DNA of 64,000 nt from Candidatus Zixiibacteriota bacterium (lineage in GTDB: Bacteria; Zixibacteria; MSB-5A5; WJJR01; JAJRUJ01): assembly GCA_024277855.1 (NCBI GenBank), contig JAJRUJ010000075.1, positions 30,401 to 94,400 of the forward strand, written 5' to 3'. The translations under genes and the position numbers were made by a program. Positions 54,422-63,617 of the stretch are shown here, piece after piece (position 1 is the stretch's first letter; each line of letters begins with the position of its first letter). The notes beneath the pieces are model-generated. The model did not search any database and was not told where the DNA came from. It saw only the letters and a program-made list of their open reading frames with translations.

Positions 54422-55195
54422 ATGGACCAGACAGCCAAAGCAAAGATTGTCGCGATTGTAAACCAGAAAGGCGGCGTGGGCAAAACCACCACCGCGGTCA
54501 ATCTGGCGACCTGTCTGGCGATGGCCGGCAAACGAACCCTGCTGGTCGATCTGGACCCTCAGGCAAATACGACAAGTTTTATCGGGATTGATAAGGCGAA
54601 GATCAAGGGCTCGACATATGAGCTTCTCTCCGGCCAGAATCCAATATTGGATATTATTGTCGACACACAAGTTGAGGGACTTCAATTGGTGCCGTCTCAT
54701 CTGCGCCTGGTCGGCGCCGAAATCGAATTGATCAATGTCGAACGTCGTGAATTTTTGTTACAGGCGGCATTGAACAGGGTACGTGATCGGTATGAATATA
54801 TTCTCATCGATTGCCCGCCTTCGCTTAATCTGCTGACTATCAATGCATTAACGGCAAGTGATTCGGTTTTGATCCCGATGCAGTGTGAGTATTTTGCCAT
54901 GGAGGGTCTTGGGTTGCTGATGCACACAATCACCATGATTCGTGAGAAGCTTAACCCGTCCCTGACCATCGAGGGCGTTGTGTTGACGATGTATGACACG
55001 CGTCTCCGGTTGACCAAACAAGTCGAAGATGAAGTGCGGAAATTTTTCGCGGATAAAGTCTATCAAACCGTAATCAACCGTAATGTTCGTTTATCCGAGG
55101 CCCCCAGTTTCGGCAAGCCGATCGTCCTGTACGATATGCTCTCGACCGGAGCTGAGAACTATATCAGACTGGCAAAGGAAGTGTTGGCGTCGTGA
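54422..55195 (+). CDS. parA: Chromosome-partitioning ATPase ParA (Soj)
   Basis: 257 residues from the ATG at 54422; the track's TTG start adds 23 residues without family support. Deviant Walker A KGGVGKTTTAVNLA, Walker A' VDLDPQANTT and Walker B IDCPPSLN identify a ParA/Soj ATPase, which moves origins by interacting with ParB on nucleoid DNA. The 84-base gap after rsmG is AT-rich and may hold its promoter, including the small stem TTGCTT-TTTC-AAGCAA. It overlaps parB by four bases. Confidence 0.97.
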   Translation: MDQTAKAKIVAIVNQKGGVGKTTTAVNLATCLAMAGKRTLLVDLDPQANTTSFIGIDKAKIKGSTYELLSGQNPILDIIVDTQVEGLQLVPSHLRLVGAEIELINVERREFLLQAALNRVRDRYEYILIDCPPSLNLLTINALTASDSVLIPMQCEYFAMEGLGLLMHTITMIREKLNPSLTIEGVVLTMYDTRLRLTKQVEDEVRKFFADKVYQTVINRNVRLSEAPSFGKPIVLYDMLSTGAENYIRLAKEVLAS

Positions 55196-56040
55196 ACAAC
55201 AAAATTGCGTTAGGACGAGGACTCGAAGCCCTGATTCCAGGCGGGGCCACACCAGCGGCGGCCAAAGGCACGTCGATCTTGCAACTGGACCTGGATCGTG
55301 TTGTCCCGAACCCGTACCAGCCGCGATTGAATTTCGATCCGGAGAAGCTTAAGGAGCTGGCCGATTCGATTCGCGAGAAAGGCGTGATCCAGCCGATCCT
55401 GGTCAGGACGGCCGACGATAGTTATCAAATCATTGCCGGTGAACGGCGTTGGAAAGCCGCACGGATTGCCGGTTTGGAAAAAATCCCCGCGATGCTTGCC
55501 GATGATCTCACCGATGACGAGCAATTGCAAATTGCCTTGATCGAAAATATCCAGCGTGAGGATTTGAATCCAATCGACGAGGCGCAGGCCTATCGCAAAC
55601 TTTCCGAGCGGTTTGGTCTGACGCAGCAGTTGATTGCCCAGAAAGTCGGCAAAGACCGTACGTCGGTGGCCAATATCCTGCGCCTGCTGGGATTGCCCGA
55701 GGAAATCAAAGACAAAATATCATCGGGAAAAATAACGGCCGGTCATGCGCGCGCGCTCCTCGCCCTGGATTCAGCGACCGACCAGATTCGCCTTTGTCGG
55801 CGGGTGGTCAACGAAGGTCTTTCGGTGCGTAAGACCGAAGAGTTGATTTACGGCCGCAAAAAACGCGTGTCCCGTTCAATCAGCCGTTCGGCCGAAATCG
55901 AATCGCTCGAAAACCGCCTGCGTCAGCGTCTGGGGACCGCGGTACGCATCAGCGAACGTCGGCAAAAGGGCAAGATTACGATCGAATACTATTCGCATGA
56001 CGATCTCAATCGCATTCTCGGTTTGATCAACCTGCAGTAG
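55192..56040 (+). CDS. parB: Chromosome-partitioning protein ParB (Spo0J)
   Basis: 282 residues from a GTG overlapping the parA stop. It begins with the usual RGLEALIPGG, has the CTP-binding motifs (NPYQPRLNF, GERRWKAARIAGL, ENIQREDLNPIDEA) and a helix-turn-helix (TQQLIAQKVGKDRTSVANIL), then a C-terminal dimerisation part. It should load on the parS at 53652 and slide as a clamp. The close parA-parB-parS set indicates proximity to the replication origin. Confidence 0.97.
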   Translation: MNNKIALGRGLEALIPGGATPAAAKGTSILQLDLDRVVPNPYQPRLNFDPEKLKELADSIREKGVIQPILVRTADDSYQIIAGERRWKAARIAGLEKIPAMLADDLTDDEQLQIALIENIQREDLNPIDEAQAYRKLSERFGLTQQLIAQKVGKDRTSVANILRLLGLPEEIKDKISSGKITAGHARALLALDSATDQIRLCRRVVNEGLSVRKTEELIYGRKKRVSRSISRSAEIESLENRLRQRLGTAVRISERRQKGKITIEYYSHDDLNRILGLINLQ

Positions 56041-56059
56041 TTCGGGAGGATTGTCGGCG

Positions 56060-56941
56060 ATGGGCCGCGAGAAGCGCGTCAATGTACTGGTCGTTTACGA
56101 CCAGTCTGAACGAAGTTACCAGTGGTCGCTGTCGATTTTCACGTTGCGGGTGATTTTTGGCGGAGTCGTTGCGGCGATCCTGCTTTCGCTGACCGCAGCA
56201 GTGCTGGCCTGGGTATTGATCGGGCAAAACCACCGTCTGGCCGAGTTGTCCGCCGAAAACCAGCGGCTGACTGTCTACTCACTGGAGATAAATCAACTCA
56301 AGGAAGAACTTAATCTCCACCGCGACTTTACTCGCCGGATCTGCGAGTTGATCGGTGTCAAGTTCCCTGATTCTTCATTTGGCACAATCGCCGAAATGGC
56401 TCTGCCGGCACTTCCACCCGAATTACTCGACTCGACGGTATCACCCGGCCGACCGGTGCGCAGTATGATGCAGTTGGTCAGCGAGGCCCCTTTGCCCAGC
56501 CAGCTTGAGGCCGATGCCGACAATCTGCCGCGTGGCGTGCCGATGCGGGGACGGGCATCACGCGGGTATAATCCCGACCAGCAAAATCTTTCACTCCGGC
56601 ATTTTGGACTGGATATCGCGGGACGAGAGGGTTCACCGGTTTTTGTGACCGCGGCGGGCGTCGTTGAATTTGTCGGCTGGGATGAAGCGTTGGGGAATAT
56701 GATTACGGTCGATCACCAGAATGGGTACAAAACGATTTACGGCCACAACAGCGTGGTGATGTGCAAGCAGGGTGACCGGGTTAAGTTTGGCGATATCATC
56801 TGCTTGTCGGGCAACACCGGGGTGTCGTCCGCCCCGCATCTGCACTATGAAATCCGCCTGCGCGACCAGCCGGTCGATCCACTCTGGTTTGTCCTCGCCG
56901 ATTCGACGGCAAAAAATCCCAAACAGACGACTGCCCAATAA
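56060..56941 (+). CDS. Membrane-anchored M23-family peptidase (LytM-like)
   Basis: 293 residues from the ATG at 56060, ten bases after GGAGG; a TTG nine bases earlier is the track start. One membrane helix (VIFGGVVAAILLSLTAAVLAW, ~35-55), a coiled-coil stretch (LAELSAENQRLTVYSLEINQ), then an M23 domain with zinc ligands in RHFGLDI (H and D) and HLHYEI. GNMITVDHQNGYKTIYGH is typical of the fold. It cuts or senses peptidoglycan cross-links in the periplasm. It follows parB by 19 bases and may be cotranscribed. Confidence 0.92.
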   Translation: MGREKRVNVLVVYDQSERSYQWSLSIFTLRVIFGGVVAAILLSLTAAVLAWVLIGQNHRLAELSAENQRLTVYSLEINQLKEELNLHRDFTRRICELIGVKFPDSSFGTIAEMALPALPPELLDSTVSPGRPVRSMMQLVSEAPLPSQLEADADNLPRGVPMRGRASRGYNPDQQNLSLRHFGLDIAGREGSPVFVTAAGVVEFVGWDEALGNMITVDHQNGYKTIYGHNSVVMCKQGDRVKFGDIICLSGNTGVSSAPHLHYEIRLRDQPVDPLWFVLADSTAKNPKQTTAQ

Positions 56942-56995
56942 CTCTTCATTGATTGGCTGCACCGGGAATTGGATGCAGTTAAACGCCGATTATTT

Positions 56996-57523
56996 TCAGT
57001 CGAAAAGATCGCCTTCGCGCGGAGGTTTTGGGGGTTTACGCATTGCCTCGGGCACAGGCGGCAGTTCGTCGGCTTGGAAACAAGGCCCGGCGACGACGGC
57101 GTCGAGGAGTTTCGTCTGTGCGGGGTAGCCTTCGATTGTCGCTTCCAACACCCAAAGCAGTTCGAGTAGTTCAGTCGTAAACTGACCGGTCCAATGTTCA
57201 GGACGGATATCATCGAGTGGAGAGGACTTTTTACCCGCGCCTTTTTTCATGCGATATTTCAGCCAGGATTGAACGACTTTCAGTTATATCTCGAAGCTTC
57301 TTTTGATTCTCCCCTGACGTGGACAGAAGTCTTTCCCAGCGTGTCACGAGAATGGCTGGACCTTCAGCCACAGGCCAAGTGCGCGAGCACTCTCGACGAT
57401 GAACTTTTCAAATGGGGCACGCAATTGTTCTTCCGGCTCGCCAGGAGTCAAGAGGGCCATCTTCTCCCTAACGGATTGGGCGAATTCTTGCAGAGCAGTC
57501 AGTATCGGATTACCCTTGGCCAT
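56996..57523 (-). pseudogene. Remnant of a type ISP restriction-modification enzyme (N- and C-terminal ends joined)
   Basis: Two pieces in different frames. From the ATG at 57523, 59 codons read MAKGNPILTALQEF...TPGEPEEQLRAPFEKF...VESARALG, the style of the N-terminus of type ISP or related large methyltransferase enzymes, ending in TGA at 57344. From about 57283 to the stop at 56996 a second piece reads LKVVQSWLKYRMKKG, SSPLDDIRPEHWT, ELLELLWVLEATIEG and DELPPVPEAMRKPP, which matches the extreme C-terminus of type ISP enzymes. A TAA at 57286-57284 and a frame shift separate them. About 1,000 or more residues of helicase and methyltransferase core are missing. The track ORF of 84 residues (from 57250) is the tail of this remnant. 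Could the small ORFs still be expressed? Possible but unlikely. Confidence 0.7.
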
Positions 57524-57579
57524 ACCAGAGGATTCATATCGACGTACTTATTGTCAATCACATATTTACAGCATCTCGC

Positions 57580-59103
57580 CTAATATGCTTTGGCGAAGAT
57601 GACTCGTTTTTTGCTCGGTGCGCCGCAGATGATGCACTTGCCGTTTTCCTCTTCAGCGTCCAGCGGGATACAGCGGATCGTCACTTTCAAATTCTCGGTC
57701 GGCCACGCTTCACATTCGGGCTTACCGCACCAGTGAGCCGAGGCAAATCCCCCGTGGATTTCCGGTTTTTCCGTGTTTTTCGGCGTGAAAAACTTGATAA
57801 ACTTGTCTTTGGTGTCGAACCGCAATGTGTGAGCGCGGCGGAAATCTTTCGCCCGGTCAAATAGACCCTGTTGAATTTCCTCCAATATCTGGGGCACGAT
57901 GAAAACGAACTCTTCGCGTGGAACCGCCTTGCGGTCTTTGGGGCCTTTGTCGCGGCGTCCATAGAAGACCTTGTCTTCGGTAAACTCGCGCATTCCGATC
58001 TCGATGCGGATCGGCACGCCTTTCTTGATCCAGCCCCAGGTCTTTTCACCGCCGCGTTTTTCGGAGGCATCAATCTGCACCGCAATCGGCCGACCGGCGA
58101 ACTCCTGTTTGCCGATCTCGGTTTCCAGCCGTCGGCAATATTCAAGCACGTCTTTGTCCTGGTCCTCACCGCGCAGGACCGGCAGGATCACCACGTGCAG
58201 CGGCGCGATTTTCGGCGGTAACACCAGCCCGTCATCGTCGGAATGGGTCATAATCAAGGCCCCGATCAGCCGGGTGGAAACGCCCCAGGATGTCGTATGC
58301 GCATATTCCAATTCACCGGTGCGGGAGGAAAACTGAATTTCAGAGGCGCGGGCGAAGCTTTGTCCGAGATAGTGCGATGTTCCCGCCTGGAGGGCCTTGC
58401 GGTCCTGCATCATCGCCTCGATACAGAAGGTATTATTCGCCCCCGGAAACCGTTCGCCCGGTGTTTTTTCGCCACGGATCACCGGGATCGCCGCGAAATT
58501 CTCCGCAAAATCGGCATAGACCCCCAACATCCGGATTGTTTCGGCCCAGGCATCGTCGCGGGTTTCGTGCACAGTGTGGCCTTCCTGCCACAAAAATTCG
58601 GTCGTGCGCAGGAACATCCGAGTGCGCATTTCCCAGCGGACGATATTCGCCCACTGGTTGATCAAAAGCGGCAGGTCGCGGTACGATTGTACCCACTTGG
58701 AAAACATTGCGCCGATAATTGTCTCCGAGGTCGGCCGCACAACCAGTGGTTCATCCAGCTTGCCGCCGGGTACCAGGCGGCCGTCCGGCCCGACTTCCAG
58801 CCGATGATGGGTGACCACCGCGCATTCCTTGGCGAACCCCTCCACATGCTCGGCCTCTTTTTCCAAAAAACTTAACGGGATAAACAGCGGAAAGTAGGCG
58901 TTCTGGTGGCCGGTGGCTTTGAACATCTTGTCGAGTTCGCGCTGGATATTTTCCCAGATCGCATATCCCCAGGGTTTGATCACCATGCAACCGCGCACCG
59001 GTGAGTTCTCGGCCAGCTCGGCCGCAATAATCACCTGTTGATACCATTCCGGATAATCTTCTTGTCGAGTCGGTGTGATCGCCGTTTTCTGGCCCTTTCC
59101 CAT
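57580..59103 (-). CDS. proS: Prolyl-tRNA synthetase, archaeal/eukaryotic-type
   Basis: Charges tRNA-Pro. The ATG at 59103 (MGKGQKTAITP) follows AAAGGAAAG and gives 507 residues; the track's 65 extra residues are unsupported. It opens with EDYPEWYQQVI, SPVRGCMVIKPWGYAIWENIQ and ATGHQNAYFPLFIP, the class II motif 1 region of the shorter archaeal/eukaryotic ProRS without the bacterial editing insertion. Motif 2 lies at RWEMRTRMFLRTTEFLWQEG. The C-terminal zinc-binding domain ends GKCIICGAPSKKRVIFAKAY with the family's terminal Tyr. This type occurs in a minority of bacteria. Confidence 0.96.
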   Translation of the reverse strand: MGKGQKTAITPTRQEDYPEWYQQVIIAAELAENSPVRGCMVIKPWGYAIWENIQRELDKMFKATGHQNAYFPLFIPLSFLEKEAEHVEGFAKECAVVTHHRLEVGPDGRLVPGGKLDEPLVVRPTSETIIGAMFSKWVQSYRDLPLLINQWANIVRWEMRTRMFLRTTEFLWQEGHTVHETRDDAWAETIRMLGVYADFAENFAAIPVIRGEKTPGERFPGANNTFCIEAMMQDRKALQAGTSHYLGQSFARASEIQFSSRTGELEYAHTTSWGVSTRLIGALIMTHSDDDGLVLPPKIAPLHVVILPVLRGEDQDKDVLEYCRRLETEIGKQEFAGRPIAVQIDASEKRGGEKTWGWIKKGVPIRIEIGMREFTEDKVFYGRRDKGPKDRKAVPREEFVFIVPQILEEIQQGLFDRAKDFRRAHTLRFDTKDKFIKFFTPKNTEKPEIHGGFASAHWCGKPECEAWPTENLKVTIRCIPLDAEEENGKCIICGAPSKKRVIFAKAY

Positions 59104-59422
59104 GGTGCCGCTTTCCTTTCTACCGATTACAATGCCGTCAGGCGTTCCCGCGGATTGTCCTGCAAATCTTACGACCGGCAAAGCCGTCGTCTCGATCAGC
59201 CGGAAAGTAAGGAAAACCGACGGGTAAATGCAACGACGGGCTTGCCTTCGAGCCGATTTTACCGGTTTGCCCGACGGCAGACTTTGACAGCAGGCCATTG
59301 TTTTTTCTTCGGTTGTGCGACACTTTATTGGTCAACGGTCCGTATGATGAGTTGAAATTATGGATGAACCGGGTTGGTGGATGTAAGGAAAGCAAACCCA
59401 TACATATCATGAGGGGAGTTGT
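59104..59422. other. Divergent spacer between proS and the peptidase gene
   Basis: 319 bases, no gene. It should hold promoters for both genes. A plus-strand TTGACA near 59285 has no good -10; GAGGGGAG serves as the ribosome site for the plus-strand peptidase gene. Confidence 0.4.
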
Positions 59423-61291
59423 ATGAAACGTCGTGTGGTAATTCTGTTGATTGCCGGTCTTTGGCTGGTATCACTGGGTACGGCCGGGGCACAGTCGGGA
59501 AACATTCCCCAGCGCTCCGAGATTCCCGCCAAATATCAATGGCGGCTGTCTGACATTGTGGCCGACAGCCTGGTTTGGGAAGCCGAATATGCCCAGGTTA
59601 AGGAGGGCATCCCGAAAATCGCCGCCTACCAAGGCCGGTTGGCCGAATCGGGCGAAACGCTGTTGGCCTGCCTGAAATTGATTGGCGAAATCTGGACGAT
59701 CAACGACCGTCTGTATGTCTACTCGAATATGAAAAAAGATGAGGACACCCGAGTCGCCGAGTACCAGGAACTCTCGTCGCGTGCGGAAGCGTTGAATTCG
59801 GAAGTGGCACAGGCGGTCTCTTTCGTCGGGCCGGAAATCCTGGCCGCCGACGAGACTCTCATTCGCAAATATGTCGCCCAGACTCCCGGGCTGGAGGTCT
59901 ACGCCCACTATGTCGACGATCTATTGCGCCGGAAAAAACACGTGCTCTCCCCCGATAAAGAGGCGCTGTTGGCGATGGCCGGCGATGTGACGCGCGGCCC
60001 GATTACGGTTTTTTCGATGATTGACAATGCCGATTTAAAGTACGGCACGATAATCGATGAACAGGGCAAGGAAGTCCAGCTGACCAAACAACGGTATTCA
60101 CGTTTTCTCGAATCAACTGACCGGCGAGTTCGGCGCGACGCGGCGAAAACGTTCAACAGCGCCTACCTTACTTACGAAAACACCCTGGGGGCGAATCTCG
60201 CGACGCAAATGAAATGCGACCTGTTCTATGCCAAAGCCCGCAAATACAACACCTGTCTCGAACGGGCGCTGGATGATTACAATATCCCGTCGGCTGTTTA
60301 CGAAAACCTGATCGCCGCGGCCAACGACAACCTGGAACCGTTACATCGCTATAACGCGCTGGTGAAAAAAGTCCATGGCCTTGACACGCTGTACAAGTAC
60401 GATCTCAATGTTCCGCTGGTCACTACCGACGCCAAATTCCCTTACGATGATGCAGTCGAAACCGTAACCCGGGCACTCAAGCCGCTGGGTCAGAAATATG
60501 TCGATGTTGCTCATGATGGGATGATCGGCGGCGGGTGGATCGATGTCTATGAAACCGCCGGCAAAACCTCGGGCGGGTACAACTGGGGGTCGTACGGCAC
60601 CAATCCCTATATCCTCCTGAATTATTCGGACAAGATCGAGGATGTTTTCACGCTCGCCCATGAAATGGGTCACGCGATGCACCACTACTACTCGACGCGG
60701 AAACAACCGTATGCCTACAGCGATCCGGTGACTTTCACCGCCGAAGTGGCCTCGATAACCAATGAGATGTTGCTGCTGGATTATCTGTTGAAAAACACCA
60801 AAGATCCCGAACTAAAGAAGTATGTCCTCAACAAGCAGATCAGCAGTTTCATCGGGACTTTTTATACGCAGTGTATGTTTTCCGAGTACGAACACGGCCT
60901 GCACCAAAAAGTCGAAGCCGGCGGGGGCCTCTCGGCCGAAGGTATGCGACGGATGTACCGTAAGATTTTCCAGAAGTATAACGGTCCCGCCCTGACGATG
61001 ACCGAACTGGACGACCTGGGTGCGTTGCGGGTCTACCATTATTACCGCAACTACTATGTTTACCAGTATGCAACCTCGATCGCCGCGGCCACGGCAATTG
61101 CCGACCGGATTATCAATAAGGAAAAGGGCGCTGTCGAGGATTACCTGGCATTTCTGGCCTCCGGATCGTCGGATTACCCAATTGCCCTGTTGCAGAAGGC
61201 GGGGGTTGATATGACGTCCGTCGAGCCGATCAACCGGGCGATCAATCGTTTTGATAAACTGGTCACCGAGTTTGAAAAACTGCTGGATTAG
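59423..61291 (+). CDS. pepF: Exported oligoendopeptidase F (M3B family)
   Basis: 622 residues. Unlike the usual cytosolic PepF, it begins with a Sec signal peptide (RRVVILLIAGLWLVSLGTAGAQ). The helical M3 core follows (YQWRLSDIVADSLVWEAEY; EVAQAVSFVGPEILA), with the zinc site LAHEMGHAMHHYYS and the downstream ligand in TFTAEVASITNEMLL. YQYATSIAAATAIAD near the end is typical of PepF. It should cleave oligopeptides in the periplasm, complementing the secreted M28 peptidases. Strong AGGGGAG site and its own terminator. Confidence 0.95.
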   Translation: MKRRVVILLIAGLWLVSLGTAGAQSGNIPQRSEIPAKYQWRLSDIVADSLVWEAEYAQVKEGIPKIAAYQGRLAESGETLLACLKLIGEIWTINDRLYVYSNMKKDEDTRVAEYQELSSRAEALNSEVAQAVSFVGPEILAADETLIRKYVAQTPGLEVYAHYVDDLLRRKKHVLSPDKEALLAMAGDVTRGPITVFSMIDNADLKYGTIIDEQGKEVQLTKQRYSRFLESTDRRVRRDAAKTFNSAYLTYENTLGANLATQMKCDLFYAKARKYNTCLERALDDYNIPSAVYENLIAAANDNLEPLHRYNALVKKVHGLDTLYKYDLNVPLVTTDAKFPYDDAVETVTRALKPLGQKYVDVAHDGMIGGGWIDVYETAGKTSGGYNWGSYGTNPYILLNYSDKIEDVFTLAHEMGHAMHHYYSTRKQPYAYSDPVTFTAEVASITNEMLLLDYLLKNTKDPELKKYVLNKQISSFIGTFYTQCMFSEYEHGLHQKVEAGGGLSAEGMRRMYRKIFQKYNGPALTMTELDDLGALRVYHYYRNYYVYQYATSIAAATAIADRIINKEKGAVEDYLAFLASGSSDYPIALLQKAGVDMTSVEPINRAINRFDKLVTEFEKLLD

Positions 61292-61319
61292 TCGCAAGCT
61301 GTTCACTCGATACGAAATC

Positions 61320-61368
61320 AGCCCCTCATTTTCTCCCCCTATTTTGGAGAAAAGAGGGGCTTTGTTTA
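61320..61368 (+). terminator. Rho-independent terminator of pepF
   Basis: Long stem AGCCCCTC-A-TTTTCTCC pairing with GGAGAAAA-G-AGGGGCT around a nine-base loop, then TTTGTTTATT. Confidence 0.88.
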
Positions 61369-61498
61369 TTGCCGGCAACCGGCGACCCGCACGATCACGT
61401 TGTTGGACAACCTGTTGGGCGACATTGAAAAGGCGGAGGTTTTTTCGGATCATGTGCGACGGGACGAAAATAAAAAACCATGAATTTGTCGTTGTCCC

Positions 61499-61527
61499 TT
61501 GACAAACGATTTGGGGTCGACGATATT
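61499..61527 (+). promoter_or_regulatory. Promoter and long leader of the first cold-shock gene
   Basis: TTGACA (61499-61504), a 17-base spacer, GATATT (61522-61527). The transcript would carry about 140 untranslated bases before the ATG at 61673, as is usual for cspA-type thermosensing leaders. No cold box is identified. Confidence 0.55.
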
Positions 61528-61672
61528 TTAGCCGGAAAATAGTAACCGTAGTGTTGTAGCTATTGAGGAATTCAGTTCTGACAGTGCAAGATCGCGCGTC
61601 ATCGTTTTGTCGTTGCGGCGTCCCCCATCAAATCTTATTTACACGTTAGTCGCAGAAAGGTTGGGTCTTTTC

Positions 61673-61879
61673 ATGCCCAGAGGTACGGTCAAGTGGTTTA
61701 ACGACCAAAAAGGTTTTGGCTTTATCTCCCGCGAAGGTGAAAGTGATGTGTTTGTGCATCATACCGGAATTGCGGGTGATGGTTTTAAGTCGCTACAGGA
61801 AGGCGAAGAGGTTGAATTCGAAATAACGCAGGGCCCGAAAGGTGACCAGGCAATTAACGTGACTCGCGTGCAAGCATAA
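61673..61879 (+). CDS. Cold-shock domain protein 1
   Basis: 68 residues from the ATG at 61673 ([10 protein letters not shown]). RNP1 KGFGFI and RNP2 DVFVHHT mark a single OB-fold RNA/ssDNA chaperone. The track's 22 extra residues come from the leader. First of three tandem copies; nearly identical in protein to the second. Confidence 0.95.
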   Translation: MPRGTVKWFNDQKGFGFISREGESDVFVHHTGIAGDGFKSLQEGEEVEFEITQGPKGDQAINVTRVQA

Positions 61880-62008
61880 ATCCAGATAATAAAACACAGA
61901 TTCGAGCAGATCAATCCGGAGTGTCCGTTGGCGGTTTTTTGCGTCGCGACGGCGGGTGTTCCACAGGTTTAATGCCGTCAGGTGTTTAAGGAAAGGTCAG
62001 GGTGAGGT

Positions 62009-62215
62009 ATGCCCAGGGGAACAGTCAAGTGGTTTAACGACCAAAAAGGTTTTGGTTTTATCTCCCTCGAGGGTGGAAGTGATGTGTTTGTGCATCATAC
62101 CGGTATTTCGGGAGAGGGATTCAAATCCCTGCAGGAAGGCGAAGAAGTGGAGTTTGAGATAACCCAGGGCCCGAAAGGCGACCAGGCGATTAACGTGACT
62201 CGTGTCCAGTCCTGA
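62009..62215 (+). CDS. Cold-shock domain protein 2
   Basis: 68 residues, differing from copy 1 at only a few positions ([16 protein letters not shown]). RNP motifs KGFGFI and DVFVHHT are intact. GGGTGAGG precedes the ATG. The 129-base spacer before it contains CAGGTGTTT, also present before copy 3, so leader segments were duplicated with the genes. Confidence 0.95.
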   Translation: MPRGTVKWFNDQKGFGFISLEGGSDVFVHHTGISGEGFKSLQEGEEVEFEITQGPKGDQAINVTRVQS

Positions 62216-62344
62216 GTAAAAGTCCAGGAAGACCCTGAAAAGACTGGATGAGGTAAGCATCTTCGGCCGCCGGCGATGACGCTGGCGACCAGGTGTTTCC
62301 GGTGATCTCTGGAGAAATCGTCTTGAGAAAGGACGGGGTGGATT

Positions 62345-62548
62345 ATGCCCAGAGGCACGGTTAAGTGGTTCAACGACCAAAAAGGCTTCGGTTTCATCTC
62401 GCGTGAGGATGGGGATGACGTCTTCGTCCATTACTCCGGTATCGCGGGGGACGAGGGATTTCGTACTCTCAAAGAGGGCGAGGAAGTCGAGTTTGAAATA
62501 ACACAAGGCCCGAAAGGTGACCAGGCGATCAACGTGACCCGGGCCTAA
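62345..62548 (+). CDS. Cold-shock domain protein 3
   Basis: 67 residues, the most diverged copy: [13 protein letters not shown] and [11 protein letters not shown] replace the corresponding segments, while KGFGFI and the OB-fold core persist. Spacer of 129 bases from copy 2, the same length as between copies 1 and 2, which points to unit duplication. Confidence 0.95.
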   Translation: MPRGTVKWFNDQKGFGFISREDGDDVFVHYSGIAGDEGFRTLKEGEEVEFEITQGPKGDQAINVTRA

Positions 62549-62604
62549 AGCAACAATCAACCACGGGCCGGGTATTGCGGCGAACGAAAAAATAGGAAAC
62601 ATTG

Positions 62605-62637
62605 GCCGCGACGATCGACATCGTCGCGGCTATTATT
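62605..62637 (+). terminator. Terminator of the cold-shock cluster
   Basis: Perfect 11-bp stem GCCGCGACGAT/ATCGTCGCGGC with a four-base loop, followed by TATTATTAT. The T-run is imperfect but placement after the last csp gene fits. Confidence 0.65.
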
Positions 62638-62705
62638 ATGCGAACATCTCTCCATGCCCCCCGTCGGTCGGACCGGGCAGATCTCTTTTTTGACGACAAT
62701 CTGAA

Positions 62706-63617
62706 TTACGGCAGGATGTCACGCAAGGCGCTGTCAAGATGGGGGTATTTGAATTTGTAGCCCAATTCGCCCACCCGCGTGGGCGCCACCCGCTGTCCCT
62801 GTAAAAGCAGGTCGGCTACATCCCCCAGGGCCAGTCGTAGAAATAATGCCGGGACCGGGACAAAAGACGGTCGCCCCAGCACTTTGCCCAATGTCCGGGC
62901 AAATTGCCTATTGGTCACCGGGTTTGGGGCCGTGCCGTTGAGCGGTCCCTCGGCCCGGGGGTTCTCCAGCGCCAGCAAGATAATCCCGATCAGATCGTCC
63001 AGATGAATCCACGAGACCCATTGCCGACCGGAGCCCAATGGCCCACCAAGAAATAGTGTAAAGGGGGTCGCCAATTTCGCCAACGCCCCCCCGCCGGGTC
63101 CGAGGACAACCCCGATGCGTACGCGAACCGTGCGAACGTTTTCGGTATCGTCATCCTCGGCTTCCTCCTCGGCCGCCAAACTGACTTCGGCTAAGAAACC
63201 CTCACCGGGCGGGGAATTTTCATCAAGTTTCTCGTCCCCCCGGTTGCCGTAATAGCCGATGGCGGAAGCATTGACAAAGACATCCGGGCGATGATCGGCC
63301 CGCCGGATCGCCTTGATAATCCCTGCTGTCGAATCGATCCTGCTTTTGAGAATGCGTTCCTTCTGCGCCTCGTTCCAACGACGGCCGATTATCGGCTCGC
63401 CGGCCAGATTAACCACGCCATCGTAGCTCTCGAGCAATTCCCCCCACTCGGGAGCATATTCCGGGGTCCAGGGAACTGCCTTGACCGCATCCCCAAAACG
63501 TCTGCGCACCAATTTTGGTCGACGCGAGAGCGCGAGGACTTCATCGCCACGCCGCAACAATTCACCGACCAATGCGCGACCAATGAATCCTGTCGGACCT
63601 GAAACGACTACTCTCAC
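62706..63617 (-). CDS. TIGR01777-family NAD(P)-dependent epimerase (YfcH-like)
   Basis: 303-residue SDR-type protein. Rossmann motif VSGPTGFIGRALVGELL at the N-terminus, YDGVVNLAGEPI, the active-site-like SAIGYYG (the Tyr of YxxxK lacks the Lys partner), RIGVVLGPGGGALAK, and a C-terminal DUF1731-type end (TRVGELGYKFKYPHLDSAL). Members are known from plants to bacteria; substrate is unknown. Ordinary copy, standing alone. Confidence 0.92.
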   Translation of the reverse strand: MRVVVSGPTGFIGRALVGELLRRGDEVLALSRRPKLVRRRFGDAVKAVPWTPEYAPEWGELLESYDGVVNLAGEPIIGRRWNEAQKERILKSRIDSTAGIIKAIRRADHRPDVFVNASAIGYYGNRGDEKLDENSPPGEGFLAEVSLAAEEEAEDDDTENVRTVRVRIGVVLGPGGGALAKLATPFTLFLGGPLGSGRQWVSWIHLDDLIGIILLALENPRAEGPLNGTAPNPVTNRQFARTLGKVLGRPSFVPVPALFLRLALGDVADLLLQGQRVAPTRVGELGYKFKYPHLDSALRDILP

